DNA from: Candidatus Iainarchaeum sp.
GTDB lineage: Archaea > Iainarchaeota > Iainarchaeia > Iainarchaeales > GCA-2688035
NCBI GenBank assembly: GCA_026396975.1
Contig: JAPLVT010000049.1
Location: 1-5,140 of the forward strand
Reading direction: 5' to 3'
Length of the DNA: 5,140 nucleotides
In this document: positions 4,956-5,140 of the stretch, piece by piece
Numbering within the stretch: position 1 is the stretch's first letter
How the letters are laid out: each line of letters starts with the position of its first letter
The notes under the pieces: model-generated
What the model was told of the DNA's origin: nothing
The model's database searches: none
The model's input: only the letters and a program-made list of their open reading frames with translations
Translations under genes and position numbers: made by a program

Positions 4956-5140
4956 TCATTCCCACTCTATTGTTGCGGGCGGCTTGTGGGTAACATCATA
5001 AAAGACAGCGCCCACGCCGCGCAGTTTCATTATTTTACCAGTTATTTCGCTGAGAACTTTTTTCGGCATCGGGAAAAAGCGCGCCGTCATGGCTTCCTTG
5101 CTCTCAATAGGCCTCAGCACAACCGCCTCGCCCACGCCAT
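4956..5140 (-). CDS. guaA: GMP synthase, C-terminal end (5'-truncated by window edge)
   Basis: These are the last 61 residues of GMP synthase, which aminates XMP to GMP using ATP and ammonia from glutamine. The fragment reads VVLRPIESKEAMTARF, then PKKVLSEIT, GVGAVFYDVTHKPPA, and the invariant ending KPPATIEWE before the TGA at 4956-4958. This region is the GMP synthase dimerisation and XMP-binding domain, where RPIES, MTA and the KPPATIEWE tail are strongly conserved. In many archaea the ATPase part is a separate subunit (GuaAb) from the amidotransferase. The fragment cannot show which arrangement applies. The gene runs towards nnrD and enters from beyond the right edge. Confidence 0.95.
   Translation of the reverse strand, partial: GVGEAVVLRPIESKEAMTARFFPMPKKVLSEITGKIMKLRGVGAVFYDVTHKPPATIEWE

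Noticed and set aside
1..5140. CRISPR array, insertion sequence, toxin-antitoxin or phage genes
   Set aside because: No regularly spaced repeats, transposase motifs, short paired regulatory genes or phage proteins are visible. Nearly every base is covered by recognised genes.

Overview
The window looks archaeal. It holds a tRNA gene whose anticodon loop is interrupted at the classical archaeal 37/38 position with a bulge-helix-bulge splice motif. One start (nnrD) looks leaderless behind an A/T-rich promoter box. Coding density is very high, and the proteins are small, single-domain archaeal forms (stand-alone NAD(P)H-hydrate dehydratase, short ABC-2 permease, short toroid glycosidase). A DPANN-type lineage such as Diapherotrites would fit, but that is inference from protein style only.

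Layout. Bases 1-697 (+) carry the 3' part of trpA, the tryptophan synthase alpha chain. Bases 730-862 (+) carry a tRNA-Ala(CGC) gene with a 62-nt intron. Bases 4079 down to 902 (-) carry four genes packed without gaps: a glycoside hydrolase of the (alpha/alpha)6-toroid type, an ABC transporter ATPase, its ABC-2 membrane permease, and a DJ-1/PfpI-family protein. A short divergent promoter region (about 4080-4144) separates this unit from nnrD (4145-4954, +). nnrD converges, with a single base between stop codons, on the 3' end of the GMP synthase gene guaA (4956-5140, -).

How the genes relate. The trpA, nnrD and guaA products are housekeeping enzymes (tryptophan synthesis, repair of hydrated NAD(P)H, GMP synthesis). 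The ATPase and permease would form one exporter of the NatA/NatB type. However, the ATPase open frame begins exactly at its Q-loop region and has no Walker A motif. The codons just upstream in its frame still read like ABC sequence before running into the end of the glycosidase gene. This suggests that a deletion, rearrangement or assembly join fused the end of the glycosidase gene to the middle of the ATPase gene, so the exporter as written should not work.

The most unusual points are this glycosidase/ABC junction, an Asp-to-Asn change in the glycosidase at the position expected to be its catalytic acid, and a tandem duplication inside the tRNA intron that copies part of the splice-site helix. 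I did not find evidence for a wholly new multi-gene system.
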